Under the pieces are notes generated by a model. It saw only the letters and a program-made list of their open reading frames with translations, did no database searches and was not told where the DNA came from. A DNA stretch of 64,000 nt from Paractinoplanes bogorensis (GTDB lineage: Bacteria; Actinomycetota; Actinomycetes; Mycobacteriales; Micromonosporaceae). The stretch covers positions 62,001 to 126,000 of the forward strand of contig NZ_JAHKKG010000016.1 of assembly GCF_018829635.1 (NCBI RefSeq), written 5' to 3'. Below are positions 51,502 through 60,388 of the stretch, in pieces; position 1 is the stretch's first letter, and every line of letters starts with the position of its first letter. The translations under genes were made by a program, and so were the position numbers.

Positions 51502-52281
51502 TCAGTTCGCCGTGATCCGGTCGGCGGGGGCCACGCAGATGCCAGGGGCCGGCTGCACGGCGTGGGGGTGCACGTGGTCGTGGCCGGGGTCGGCGTGGTG
51601 GCCGAACGGCTCCGGCGGCGGACCCTCGTGCGCGACGCGGCCCTCGTGCACCACGACCGCGCGGTCGATCAGCGGCCGCAGCGGGCCGAGCTCGTGCGCG
51701 ACCAGCACGATCGTGCCGCCGCCCTCCTCGAACCGGCCCAGGGCGCCGGCGAACGCCTCCTGACTGGCCGCGTCCACCCCGGCGGTCGGCTCGTCGAGCA
51801 CCAGCAGGTCGGGCTTCCCGGCCAGGGCGCGGGCGATCAGCGTGCGCTGCTGCTGGCCGCCGGAGAGGGTGGTGACCGGGTCGTTGATCCGGTCGATCAG
51901 GCCGACGTCGGTCAGCGCGGCCTGGACCGCGGCCTTGTCGACGGCGCCGGCCGGGCGGAAGATGCCGCGCCGGGCCAGCCGGCCCGAGGCGACGACCTCG
52001 CCGACCGTGGCCGGCACCCCGCTGCCCGCGCCGAGTCGCTGCGGCACGTAGCCGACCCGGGCCCAGTCGCGGAACTTGCGCTGCGCCGTGCCGAACAGCT
52101 CGATCCGGCCGTGGCTGAGCGGGACCAGCCCGAGGATGCTCCGGACCAGCGTGGACTTGCCCGAGCCGTTGGCCCCGAGGATCGCGACCACCTCGCCGGC
52201 GCTCACGGTCAGCGAGATGTCGTGCAGGATCTCGCGGCCGTCGTACCCGACCGCGGCATGACGCACCGATACGACGCTCAT
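51502..52281 (-). CDS. znuC: Zinc ABC transporter ATPase ZnuC
   Basis: A 259-residue ATPase: Walker A GANGSGKST, Q-loop VPQR, signature LSGGQQQR, Walker B LLVLDEPT. The C-terminus has a His-rich stretch (GHHADPGHDHVHPHAV) that probably binds zinc. ATG at 52281 overlaps the znuA stop (ATGA). The GTG at 52290 would add three residues. Confidence 0.92.
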   Translation of the reverse strand: MSVVSVRHAAVGYDGREILHDISLTVSAGEVVAILGANGSGKSTLVRSILGLVPLSHGRIELFGTAQRKFRDWARVGYVPQRLGAGSGVPATVGEVVASGRLARRGIFRPAGAVDKAAVQAALTDVGLIDRINDPVTTLSGGQQQRTLIARALAGKPDLLVLDEPTAGVDAASQEAFAGALGRFEEGGGTIVLVAHELGPLRPLIDRAVVVHEGRVAHEGPPPEPFGHHADPGHDHVHPHAVQPAPGICVAPADRITAN

Positions 52282-53183
52282 CGCGTACACCCCAATCCGG
52301 CGGACAGCGCCGCCAGGTTCTGCCGCATCACCGAGAAGTAGTCGCCGGTCTCGTCGACGAGACCCTCCAGCGGGTCGAGGACGGCCGTCTTGGCGCCGAC
52401 CTCGCGGGCGAGCGTCTCGGCCACCGCCGGGCTCACCAGGGTCTCGAAATAGATGGTGGTGGTGCCGGTTCCGCGGGCCTCCTGGGCCACGGCGGCGAGC
52501 CGCTGCGGCGAGGGCTCGGCCTCGGGTGAGATGCCGGTGATGCCCACCTGGTGCAGGTCGTAGCGACTGGCCAGGTAGGCGAAGGCGGTGTGGCTGGTCA
52601 CCAGTTCCCGGCGTTCGCAGGTCTTCAGGCCCCGGGCGAACTCGTCGTTCAGGGTGTCGAGCTCGGCGTGCAGGGCCAGCGCCCGCGAGGTGTAGCCGGC
52701 GGCGTTCCCGGGGTCGGCCTCGCCCAGCCGGGCGGCCAGCGCGTCGGCGATCGTGGCCAGGCGTACCGGATCGAGCCAGACGTGCGGATCCTGGCCGCTC
52801 TCGGCCTCTTCGTGCTCGTGGCCGTCGCCCGCACCCGCTTGGAGAAGTGTGACCACGGACGCGGCATCGAACGCGCGGTCCTTGGCCTCCTGGCCGATGG
52901 CCTCGTCGACAGCCGGCTGGAAGCCCCGGACGTAGACGGCCAGGCCCGCGCCGGCGACGTCACCGACCTGGCGTGGGGTCAGTTCGATGTCGTGCGGCTC
53001 GGCGCCCGGCTTGGTGAGGTTGGTGACGCTGACCGCGTCGCCGCCGATCCGCTCGCTGAGGAACTGGAGCGGGTAGAACGCCGTGACGATCGAGAACTTG
53101 CCGTCCCCGCCGGCCTGACCGGACTGATCGCCGCAACCCGCGAGCGCGGTGGCGAGGAGCAGGACAGATAGCAGGCGGCGCAT
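52278..53183 (-). CDS. znuA: Zinc ABC transporter substrate-binding lipoprotein ZnuA
   Basis: A 301-residue cluster 9 metal-binding protein. The signal peptide (RRLLSVLLLATALAGC) ends in a lipobox with lipidated C17. Metal ligands are suggested by EPHDIEL, the flexible His/Glu-rich loop GDGHEHEEAESGQDPHVWLDP, and SHTAFAYLASRY. It captures zinc outside the membrane for ZnuBC. ATG at 53183 gives the lipobox; a longer start would read through the Zur box. First gene of znuA-znuC-znuB-arsR-zur. Confidence 0.92.
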   Translation of the reverse strand: MRRLLSVLLLATALAGCGDQSGQAGGDGKFSIVTAFYPLQFLSERIGGDAVSVTNLTKPGAEPHDIELTPRQVGDVAGAGLAVYVRGFQPAVDEAIGQEAKDRAFDAASVVTLLQAGAGDGHEHEEAESGQDPHVWLDPVRLATIADALAARLGEADPGNAAGYTSRALALHAELDTLNDEFARGLKTCERRELVTSHTAFAYLASRYDLHQVGITGISPEAEPSPQRLAAVAQEARGTGTTTIYFETLVSPAVAETLAREVGAKTAVLDPLEGLVDETGDYFSVMRQNLAALSAGLGCTR

Positions 53184-53199
53184 AACACCCACTGTCGCC

Positions 53200-53218
53200 G
53201 ACAATGATAATGATTGTC
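53200..53218. promoter_or_regulatory. Zur/Fur-type box upstream of znuA
   Basis: GACAAT-N7-ATTGTC at 53200-53218 includes TGATAATGATTGTCA, close to the Zur/Fur consensus. It ends 16 bases before the znuA start and so overlaps the promoter. Repression by zinc-loaded Zur from the same operon is the likely control. Confidence 0.8.
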
Positions 53219-53240
53219 AAAAGCGCATGAGTCAGCCCGG

Positions 53241-53495
53241 TTACAACGCCTTGGCAATGATCACCGCGACGAGCAGCGCCAGGATGATCAGCCGGAGGGC
53301 GCGGGTCGAGCCGGACTGCACCGGCCAGGTCGTGAACGTGAGCCCGGCCAGGCCCAGGGCCAGCACCAGCAGCAGGGCGGCGCCGACGATGCCGGGCAGG
53401 AACAGGCCACCGAGCATCACCACGAGCGCGACGATGAACGCCGTCGTCGGGTTCACCCGGGCCAGCCGCCGGACCAGATTGTCGTCAGAACTCAA
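53241..53495 (-). CDS. Small hypothetical membrane protein (84 aa)
   Basis: A protein with two helices (TAFIVALVVMLGGLFLPGIVGAALLLVLALGLAGLTF is one long hydrophobic block, shown in part; and RALRLIILALLVAVIIA). The charged N-terminus is MSSDDNLVRRL. It resembles the small DUF6703-like actinobacterial membrane proteins; I am not certain of the name. It lies upstream of znuA on the same strand but the Zur box separates them. Confidence 0.7.
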   Translation of the reverse strand: MSSDDNLVRRLARVNPTTAFIVALVVMLGGLFLPGIVGAALLLVLALGLAGLTFTTWPVQSGSTRALRLIILALLVAVIIAKAL

Positions 53496-53512
53496 GGGCT
53501 ACCCTTCCTCGC

Positions 53513-53854
53513 ATGCTCGTGCTCAACCGCTTCGTCGTGCCCGCGGACACGCGGGACACCTTCGTGCCCCAGGCCCACGCCGCGCTGGCCGCGCTGGCCG
53601 AGCGCCCCGGCTACCTCTCCGGCCGCCTGACCCGCGCGCTCGAAGACCCGGAGTGCTGGACCATGGTCACCGAGTGGGAGTCCGTCGGAGCCTACCGGCG
53701 GGCCCTGGGCGGCTTCGACGTCAAGGTGCACGCGGCCCCGCTGCTCTCCCAGTCGGTCGACGAGCCGTCCGCGTTCGAGACGCTGGCCAGCGCCGAGCCC
53801 GGCGCGGCGGTGGTGGTGGCCGAGAGCGACCGGGCCGCCGAACCCTGGCGCTGA
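53513..53854 (+). CDS. Antibiotic biosynthesis monooxygenase (ABM) domain protein
   Basis: A 113-residue ferredoxin-like dimeric-barrel protein (MLVLNRFVVPADTRDTFVP, then LAERPGYLSGRLTRALEDPECWTMVTEW, partial). ABM proteins oxidise aromatic or haem-like substrates or act as structural dimers. The WTMVTEWESVGAYRRAL segment is the family's conserved strand-helix. It starts 17 bases from the divergent membrane protein gene. Catalytic activity cannot be judged from sequence. Confidence 0.83.
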   Translation: MLVLNRFVVPADTRDTFVPQAHAALAALAERPGYLSGRLTRALEDPECWTMVTEWESVGAYRRALGGFDVKVHAAPLLSQSVDEPSAFETLASAEPGAAVVVAESDRAAEPWR

Positions 53855-53871
53855 CGACTACTGTTGGTGTC

Positions 53872-54366
53872 ATGACGACGGCGCCTCATGTTCCCGTCCC
53901 GCCGCCGGGGCCGGGGGTGCAGCCGCCGTTCCCCGCGCCGCCGGTCGAGGGCAAAGGCCGGCGGATCGGCTGGGGCCTGGGCATCGGCGCCGGTGTGATC
54001 GTGCTCATCTGCGGGGGCGGTCTGGCCGCGCTGATCGGTCTCGGCACCTCGGTCCAGGGTGCGCTCGACGAGCAGGCGCAGTCCGCCGTCGACGACTACC
54101 TGACCGCGCTCAAAGACGGGCGCTACGACGCGGCGTACGGGGAACTCTGTTCGAAGGCCAAGCTCAACGAGACCGCGGCCGACTTCCGCACCCGGGTCGC
54201 GGCCGAGCAGCGGATCGACCGCTGGACGCTGGGCAGCCTCGACACCATCAACCTCACCGTGCCGGTGACCGCCACCTATGCGAACGGCCAGCAGGGCGAT
54301 CTCGAGGCCGGCCTCGACCAGAACGAGTCGACGGGCCAGTTCGAGGTGTGCGAGCTCGGGGAGTAA
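53872..54366 (+). CDS. Membrane-anchored hypothetical protein (DUF4878-like)
   Basis: A 164-residue protein with a Pro-rich cytosolic N-terminus, one helix (GWGLGIGAGVIVLICGGGLAALIGLG) and an external domain (AQSAVDDYLTALKDGRYDAAYGELCS). That domain resembles the NTF2/DUF4878 proteins in which QxAxxDYLTALxxGxY recurs. Two Cys (about 108 and 160) may form a disulfide. ATG at 53872 is chosen. No function is known. Confidence 0.72.
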   Translation: MTTAPHVPVPPPGPGVQPPFPAPPVEGKGRRIGWGLGIGAGVIVLICGGGLAALIGLGTSVQGALDEQAQSAVDDYLTALKDGRYDAAYGELCSKAKLNETAADFRTRVAAEQRIDRWTLGSLDTINLTVPVTATYANGQQGDLEAGLDQNESTGQFEVCELGE

Positions 54367-54436
54367 TCTCGCTGTTTGTCCTGATCCTTAGCTCTCTCTT
54401 GGTCCCCGCCGACACCCAGCCGGCGTAGGAGGATTT

Positions 54437-55816
<1,380 letters not shown>

Positions 55817-55835
55817 GCCTCGCTCCGCTCGGCGG

Positions 55836-55929
55836 GAATTTCGCCCCGGGAGGCCGATGACTTGGGCGCGAAAAATGGCCTCGCTTCGCTTGCCATTTTC
55901 CGAGCCCAAGTCATCGACGGGCGAAATTC
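55836..55929. terminator. 94-bp nested inverted repeat between glyS and XdhC-like gene
   Basis: Three concentric stems: outer GAATTTCGCCC (55836-55846) with 55919-55929; middle CGATGACTTGGGC (55855-55867) with 55904-55916; inner AAAATGGC (55872-55879) with 55892-55899. The 12-base loop is rich in CGCTT. It lies between convergent genes, so it can end transcription both ways, and it could extrude as a cruciform. Stem length is far beyond a normal terminator. Confidence 0.75.
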
Positions 55930-55959
55930 GACTTTGGTAGCGCTGGAGGACAAACCCTC

Positions 55960-56436
55960 TTAGTCGAAGTCGAAGCCGCCGGGGCGGTCGTTCCGGTCGG
56001 CGATGAGCCCGGCCAAGGTCGCCACGGCGATCTCGGCCGGGGTCCGGGCCCGGATGTTGAGCCCGATCGGCCGGTGCACCCGGGCGATCTGCTCGTCCGG
56101 TACACCCAGCGAGCGAAGGGCCGCCACGTGCGGCCCTTCTTTCTTTGGGTTGCCCATGATGCCGACATAGCGGGTCGTCGCCGCGAGCGCCTGCTTGAGC
56201 ACGTCGCCGATCTCGGCCCGGTTGTGGTCGGTCAGCACGACATCGGTGTGCTCATCGAGGTTGGCCGCGGCCAGATCGTGCACGACCCGATCACCGCGCG
56301 GCCGGGGCGTGCCGGCCAGCTTCGTCTCGTCCGGCTCCACCAGCACCGTTTGAAAGCCCAGCTCGGGTGTCAGCCGCAGGATGGCCTCAGCCACCGGCGA
56401 CGCAAAAACCACCACAAGCCGCCGAGCGTCACTCAT
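55960..56436 (-). CDS. XdhC-family Rossmann protein
   Basis: A 158-residue NAD-binding-fold protein corresponding to the XdhC C-terminal domain (LVVVFASPVAEAILRLTPELG, VVLTDHNRAEIGDVL, YVGIMGNPKKEGPHVAAL). XdhC binds molybdenum cofactor and inserts it into xanthine dehydrogenase-type enzymes; the N-terminal XdhC/CoxI domain is absent. No molybdoenzyme is in the window. ATG at 56436 is divergent from the Abi locus. Confidence 0.83.
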   Translation of the reverse strand: MSDARRLVVVFASPVAEAILRLTPELGFQTVLVEPDETKLAGTPRPRGDRVVHDLAAANLDEHTDVVLTDHNRAEIGDVLKQALAATTRYVGIMGNPKKEGPHVAALRSLGVPDEQIARVHRPIGLNIRARTPAEIAVATLAGLIADRNDRPGGFDFD

Positions 56437-56512
56437 GCCCCGACTGTGCCAGATCCACGACGTGGGCGCAGGCCGATCGAAACCCTTGATGCACGACAGC
56501 TGTGCGAGCGAC

Positions 56513-56640
56513 TAGTATGTACCTACGTTGGAACGGTCCGGAAATGAAGAATCCCCGGACCGCTTGCATAGCAGAGGCTGTCCGGGGCCTTCGTCTCAAA
56601 CCCCGGCCGCATGCAAGCAGAGGCTGTCCGGGGTCTTCGA
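56513..56640 (+). ncRNA. Candidate structured RNA with two tandem hairpins upstream of Abi gene
   Basis: A 23-base unit (GCAGAGGCTGTCCGGGG, then C or T, then CTTCG) occurs at 56571-56593 and 56617-56639, period 46, one mismatch. Each unit is the 3' side of a hairpin: CCCCGGAC (56553-56560) with 56580-56587, and ACCCCGG (56600-56606) with 56628-56634. The loops carry GCTTGCAT (56562-56569) and ATGCAAGC (56611-56618), exact complements that could kiss. TAGTAT at 56513 is a possible -10. No convincing reading frame covers it. Confidence 0.6.
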
Positions 56641-56677
56641 GAACAGGTTAGCGCGCAACGGGGGAGGAGAACAGAAA

Positions 56678-57328
56678 GTGCGTGCTGAGTTGCCCGAAAC
56701 GGCAGTTATGACCCAAAGGCTGTCACCCGAAAGATTGAGGCCCTACGCCATCGCTGTCGGCGGCGACCTCGCGGCGTCGCTCGATCTTTACTCGTGGAAC
56801 ACGGAGATATCGGCCGCCTTGGCCGCGACCATTGGGCACGTCGAGGTCATTCTGCGCAACGCGATCCATGAAAGCCTGACCGTGTGGTCGGCCCGGGAGT
56901 TTTCGGAGCCGAAGTGGTACCTGGATGCCGGCCACCTGTTGCAGGCGCGGGCGATCGATGACATTCGGGTCGCCCAGCGACGAGCCGTTCGCGACCGCCG
57001 GCACAACGAGACGCCCGGACGAGTCGTGGCGGAGTTGAGTCTTGGATTCTGGAAGTATTTGTTGGCCAATCACTACGACGCGACGCTCTGGCGTCAGGCG
57101 CTCCATGAAGCCTTCCCCGGTCAGGAACGGCGCCGCGTCATCAAGGACGCTATCGAGGTGCTGCATCTGTCACGCAACCGGATCGCACACCACGAGCCGA
57201 TGTTCAACCGGCCACTCGCCGACATCCAGTTCACCGCGCTGGAACTGGCGGGGTGGATCTGCCCGGTCAGCCGAGCGTGGATCGAGCGGCGCTGCTCGGT
57301 GAGCAGCGTGCTCGCTCGGCGTCCCTAG
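56678..57328 (+). CDS. Abi-family HEPN protein (abortive infection, AbiD/AbiF-like)
   Basis: A 216-residue protein of the Abi_2 family. An N-terminal helix SAALAATIGHVEVILRNAIHESL (partial) is the family signature and includes R60-x3-H64. The C-terminal HLSRNRIAHHEPMF holds the HEPN RNase motif R166-x4-H171. Such proteins are RNA-cleaving toxins that arrest growth during phage infection. GTG at 56678 follows GGGGAGGAGA by 7 bases; ATG at 56708 is a fallback. It follows a repeat-hairpin RNA candidate, the arrangement expected of an RNA-antitoxin system. It ends in CTAG shared with the convergent gene. Confidence 0.82.
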   Translation: MRAELPETAVMTQRLSPERLRPYAIAVGGDLAASLDLYSWNTEISAALAATIGHVEVILRNAIHESLTVWSAREFSEPKWYLDAGHLLQARAIDDIRVAQRRAVRDRRHNETPGRVVAELSLGFWKYLLANHYDATLWRQALHEAFPGQERRRVIKDAIEVLHLSRNRIAHHEPMFNRPLADIQFTALELAGWICPVSRAWIERRCSVSSVLARRP

Positions 57329-57795
57329 CCCCCGCCGCCGGATGCGGCCGCTGCGGATGCCTCGGCGTCCCACTTGCTCAGGACCACGGCCAGCACGAAG
57401 AGCTGGAGGGCCGATGCCAGGGTGGGCAGTTCGACCGCGACGCTGTTGCCCCAGAAGCTTGTCTTGCGGATGCTGCCGACCGCGGTGTCGCCGAGCACCA
57501 GTTCCTCCTCGCTCGACCAGAACGAGCGCCGGCGGAAGTTGTAGGTCTGCCCGCCGGCCGAGACCGTCCAGCGCTTGCGGCCCACCCGGTCGGCCGAGGC
57601 CACCTGAGTGCCGGCGTCGTCGACCATGCTGTAGTGGCTGCCGCCCCAGCCGCTGGCCTTGACCCGGAACCGGTGCCCGCCGAGGGTGAACTCGCCGCCG
57701 CTCTTCCAGGTCGACTTGTCCCAGGTGGCGATTTCCCGCCCCTGATCGGTCACGACGTAGCTGCGATTCCAGCCGCTCTTCTTCCGGGCCTCCAT
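57325..57795 (-). CDS. LURP-one/tubby-like beta-barrel protein with C-terminal helix (putative)
   Basis: A 156-residue protein of repeated beta strands (RSYVVTDQGREIATWDKSTW, FTLGGHRFRVKASGWGGS, TVSAGGQTYNFRRRSF, LVLGDTAVGSIRKTSFW) followed by a hydrophobic helix ALQLFVLAVVLSKW and a Gly tail. The pattern resembles the tubby/LURP-one fold; the assignment is tentative. It shares its stop in CTAG with the convergent Abi gene. ATG at 57795 is preceded by no strong ribosome site. Confidence 0.65.
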   Translation of the reverse strand: MEARKKSGWNRSYVVTDQGREIATWDKSTWKSGGEFTLGGHRFRVKASGWGGSHYSMVDDAGTQVASADRVGRKRWTVSAGGQTYNFRRRSFWSSEEELVLGDTAVGSIRKTSFWGNSVAVELPTLASALQLFVLAVVLSKWDAEASAAAASGGGG

Positions 57796-57871
57796 GACCT
57801 TGAGCGTAGAGAAGGCCGGCAACGCGGGCGCGATTCGGGGCGCGCGGGGTGGTCATGGCATCCTCGAAGGC

Positions 57872-59005
57872 GTGACTGCACCGCTCATGCTCGGCGATCG
57901 CGCCGTGAATCCGCCCGTTGTGCTCGCGCCGATGGCCGGCATCACCAACGTGGCCTTCCGGCGACTGTGCCGCGAGCAGGGCGGCGGCGTCTACGTGTGC
58001 GAGATGATCACGACGCGGGCGCTGGTCGAGCGGATCCCCAAGACGCTCAAGATGGTGGCCTTCGCCGAGGACGAGGATTTCCGCAGCCTGCAGCTCTACG
58101 GCGTCGACCCGGACGTGACCGCGGCCGCCGTGCGCATGGTGGGGGAGGACGGGCTCGCCGACCACGTCGACCTCAACTTCGGCTGCCCGGTGCCCAAGGT
58201 GACCCGCCGGGGCGGGGGCTCGGCCCTGCCGTGGCGGCGCAAGCTGTTCGGGCGGATCGTGCGGCAGGCGGTCGAGGCGGCCCGGCCGTACGGGATCCCG
58301 CTGACGATCAAGATGCGTAAGGGCATCGACGACGACCATTTGACGTACGTGGAAGCGGGTTTGATCGCGCAGGAGGCGGGCGTGGCCGCGGTGGCGCTGC
58401 ACGCGCGCACGGCCGAGCAGCGTTACTCGGGGCAGGCCGACTGGGACGCGATCGCGACGTTGAAGCAGGCGCTCGACGTGCCCGTGCTCGGCAACGGTGA
58501 CATCTGGGAGGGCTCCGACGCGCTGCGCATGGTCGCGCACACCGGCGTCGACGGCGTGGTGGTCGGCCGGGGCTGCCTCGGGCGGCCGTGGCTGTTCGCC
58601 GATCTGGAGGCCGCTTTCACGCAGGGCGCCGACTACAAGCCCGTACTGCCGATGCTGGGTGAGGTCGCCAAGATCATGTCGCGGCACGCCGAGCTGCTGG
58701 TCGACGCGCTGGGCGACGAGAAGCACGGCTGCGCCGACTTCCGCAAGCACATCGCGTGGTATCTGAAGGGCTTCCCGGTCGGCGGCGAGCTGCGGCGGCG
58801 GCTCTCCATGGTCGCGTCGCTGGCGGAGCTCGACGACCTGCTGGGCAAACTCGACCCGGGCGAGCCGTTCCCGGTGAGCGAGCTGGGTCAGCCGCGTGGG
58901 CGGGTCAACGCGCCGGGCAAGGTGACCCTGCCGCAGGGCTGGCTGGACAGCCGAGACGACGACACGGTGCCCGAAGGGGCCGAGATGGAGAACAGCGGCG
59001 GTTAA
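57872..59005 (+). CDS. dusB: tRNA-dihydrouridine synthase (DusB type)
   Basis: A 377-residue FMN enzyme reducing uridines in tRNA. Evidence: LAPMAGITNVAFRRL, catalytic C105 in LNFGCPVPKVTRRGGGSAL, HARTAEQRYSGQADW and VVVGRGCLGRPWLF, then the C-terminal helical tRNA-binding domain. GTG at 57872 gives the standard N-terminus (TAPLMLGDRAV). It ends 3 bases before the stop of the convergent secreted protein gene. Confidence 0.94.
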   Translation: MTAPLMLGDRAVNPPVVLAPMAGITNVAFRRLCREQGGGVYVCEMITTRALVERIPKTLKMVAFAEDEDFRSLQLYGVDPDVTAAAVRMVGEDGLADHVDLNFGCPVPKVTRRGGGSALPWRRKLFGRIVRQAVEAARPYGIPLTIKMRKGIDDDHLTYVEAGLIAQEAGVAAVALHARTAEQRYSGQADWDAIATLKQALDVPVLGNGDIWEGSDALRMVAHTGVDGVVVGRGCLGRPWLFADLEAAFTQGADYKPVLPMLGEVAKIMSRHAELLVDALGDEKHGCADFRKHIAWYLKGFPVGGELRRRLSMVASLAELDDLLGKLDPGEPFPVSELGQPRGRVNAPGKVTLPQGWLDSRDDDTVPEGAEMENSGG

Positions 59006-59008
59006 GAC

Positions 59009-59686
59009 TTACGGGACGTACTGCTGACGTACGGCTACCGCCTTGCCGTCGCGGATAGTGATGACCCAATAGCGCGAGGGGCGGCTGGACACGATGCGTG
59101 ACAGCTGGGCCAGGGTCAGCTTCTGCGCAGTGGTGGTGTCGCTCGGCGGCAGGTAGGTCAGCGAGGCATCGCGCGTGACGCGGATCGTCCGCAGATAGCG
59201 ACTGTGGTTGCGGTAGTAGTAGTCGTTGCACCATTCGAAGTCGCCGATGGTCTCGCCGTCCTCGACGCAGGCCCGGTGGGCCGCCGCGCCCCAGAACCAC
59301 TGCAGCTGGTCGAACGTCAGCGAACGCCGCCGGGTGTCGATCGAGCGCAGAAGCGCATAGCGCACGTCGGCTTTCTCGCGAGCGGGTTGTCGCAGGCGAG
59401 CCGACGGCCGCGCCGCCTGCGCAGTCGAGAGCCGGGTGGCTGCTTGCGCAGTCGAGGGCCGGGTGGCTGCTTGCGCAGTCGAGGGCCGGGTGGCTGCTTG
59501 CGCAGCCGAGAGCCCAGTGGCTGCTTGCGCAGCCGAGAGCCCAGTGGCTGCATGCGCAGTCGAGGGCCGCGTGGCCGCATGCGCAGCCGAGGACCGGGCT
59601 ACTGGCTCCGCATTCGCAGCCGACGGCGTTATGACGATAAAAGCGGACAAAGTCGCCGCGATGAGGATTCCCCGCATGCCGTTCAT
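59009..59686 (-). CDS. Secreted protein with nine-residue Ala/Ser/Thr repeats
   Basis: A 225-residue protein with signal peptide (RGILIAATLSAFIVITPSAANA). Residues about 30-92 are seven copies of a 9-residue unit such as PSTAQAATR, LSAAQAATG, a Pro/Ala/Ser/Thr linker. The C-terminal domain (YALLRSIDTRRRSLTFDQLQWFWG, CVEDGETIGDFEWCNDYYY) has a Cys pair likely to form a disulfide. I do not recognise it. The linker could span the cell wall. Confidence 0.75.
   Translation of the reverse strand: MNGMRGILIAATLSAFIVITPSAANAEPVARSSAAHAATRPSTAHAATGLSAAQAATGLSAAQAATRPSTAQAATRPSTAQAATRLSTAQAARPSARLRQPAREKADVRYALLRSIDTRRRSLTFDQLQWFWGAAAHRACVEDGETIGDFEWCNDYYYRNHSRYLRTIRVTRDASLTYLPPSDTTTAQKLTLAQLSRIVSSRPSRYWVITIRDGKAVAVRQQYVP
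59415..59590 (-). repeat. 27-bp minisatellite within the secreted protein gene (about 7 copies)
   Basis: A GCAG motif recurs at 59421, 59448, 59475, 59502, 59529, 59556 and 59583, giving a 27-bp period. Copies vary by a few bases (AGTCGAGGG versus AGCCGAGAG), so the array is diverged. The period is a multiple of three, which keeps the frame. Confidence 0.9.
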
Positions 59687-59758
59687 CGTCGTCGGACACC
59701 GGACCGCAGGACGAGATCAGCCACCCGTTCGGGGCGGCAGCCGCGCTCCAGCGTCGAC

Positions 59759-59845
59759 GCCTCGGGCGAAGGTGCGCCTCGGGCGAAGGTGCGCCTCGGG
59801 CGAAGGTGCGCCCGGGCGAAGGTGCGCCCGGGCGAAGGTGCCCAG
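59759..59845. repeat. 17-bp tandem repeat (about 5 copies) between genes
   Basis: Three 17-base units GCCTCGGGCGAAGGTGC are followed by two 16-base units lacking one T and then a decayed unit. They fill most of the 171-base gap (59687-59857) upstream of the secreted protein gene and downstream of the hypothetical gene on the minus strand. No gene is visible there. Confidence 0.9.
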
Positions 59846-59857
59846 GCGAGGGCGGCG

Positions 59858-60388
59858 TCAGTCCGGCGGCGCCATCGTGCCCTGGGCGACGGAGACCAGC
59901 TCGTCGGTCAGCTCGATCACCGCGGGCAACGTCACCGGAGTGCCCGCGTCGTAGCGGACCGCCCAGCTCAACCCGTCTTGCCCGCTCACCCGGCGGCCGA
60001 CCACCCGCACCCCGCCCGCCCCCGACGGCAGCGGGTGGTGGGTCGTGTAGGCCACCGACTTGGTCACCCGGGTGCGCACCTGGTCGGGCAGTTCACCCGG
60101 CTCGAGCAGCAGGCTCACCAGGATCGGCCCGTCGACCAGCACCGAGTAGCCCTCGCGCTCCTCGGCCAGCTCGGCCGGCGTGATCCGCAGTTCGCGACCC
60201 GACCAGCCCGCCTTGTGGATCTCGTGCCAGCCCAGCGGGGCCGCGCGGCCGGGCAGCCAGAGCCCGAAGTTCGTCGCCACGACCGCCTTGTCGTCGGCGA
60301 CCAGCGACCACGCCACGACCCGCTCGTCGGGCCGCAACTGGGGCTTGAGGGCCGAGGGAAGGGACGGCTTACGCCGAAGGAAGCTCAC
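59858..60388 (-). CDS. Hypothetical protein upstream-coupled to dnaG
   Basis: A 176-residue soluble protein (SALKPQLRPDERVVAWSLVADDK, ATNFGLWLPG, GWHEIHKAGW). The pattern of a beta-sandwich with GxxxxGWHEI resembles small actinobacterial proteins of unknown role. It starts 4 bases inside the end of dnaG (ATGA), so it is cotranscribed and probably translationally coupled. No catalytic motif was found. Confidence 0.75.
   Translation of the reverse strand: MSFLRRKPSLPSALKPQLRPDERVVAWSLVADDKAVVATNFGLWLPGRAAPLGWHEIHKAGWSGRELRITPAELAEEREGYSVLVDGPILVSLLLEPGELPDQVRTRVTKSVAYTTHHPLPSGAGGVRVVGRRVSGQDGLSWAVRYDAGTPVTLPAVIELTDELVSVAQGTMAPPD

Noticed and set aside
54367..54436. T-box leader upstream of glyS
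   Set aside because: Only 70 bases between the upstream gene and glyS and no T-box core sequence is visible.
55960..56436. Complete XdhC molybdenum cofactor chaperone
   Set aside because: Only the C-terminal Rossmann half is present and no molybdoenzyme gene lies nearby, so the entry is labelled XdhC-family only.
56553..56640. Direct repeats next to a HEPN protein as a minimal CRISPR-Cas13 locus
   Set aside because: Only two repeat units with no spacer diversity, and the protein is far too small for Cas13. An RNA-antitoxin reading fits better.
59400..59600. Regular 27-bp spaced repeats resembling a CRISPR array
   Set aside because: Units are contiguous with no unique spacers and they encode an in-frame nine-residue repeat; no cas gene is present.
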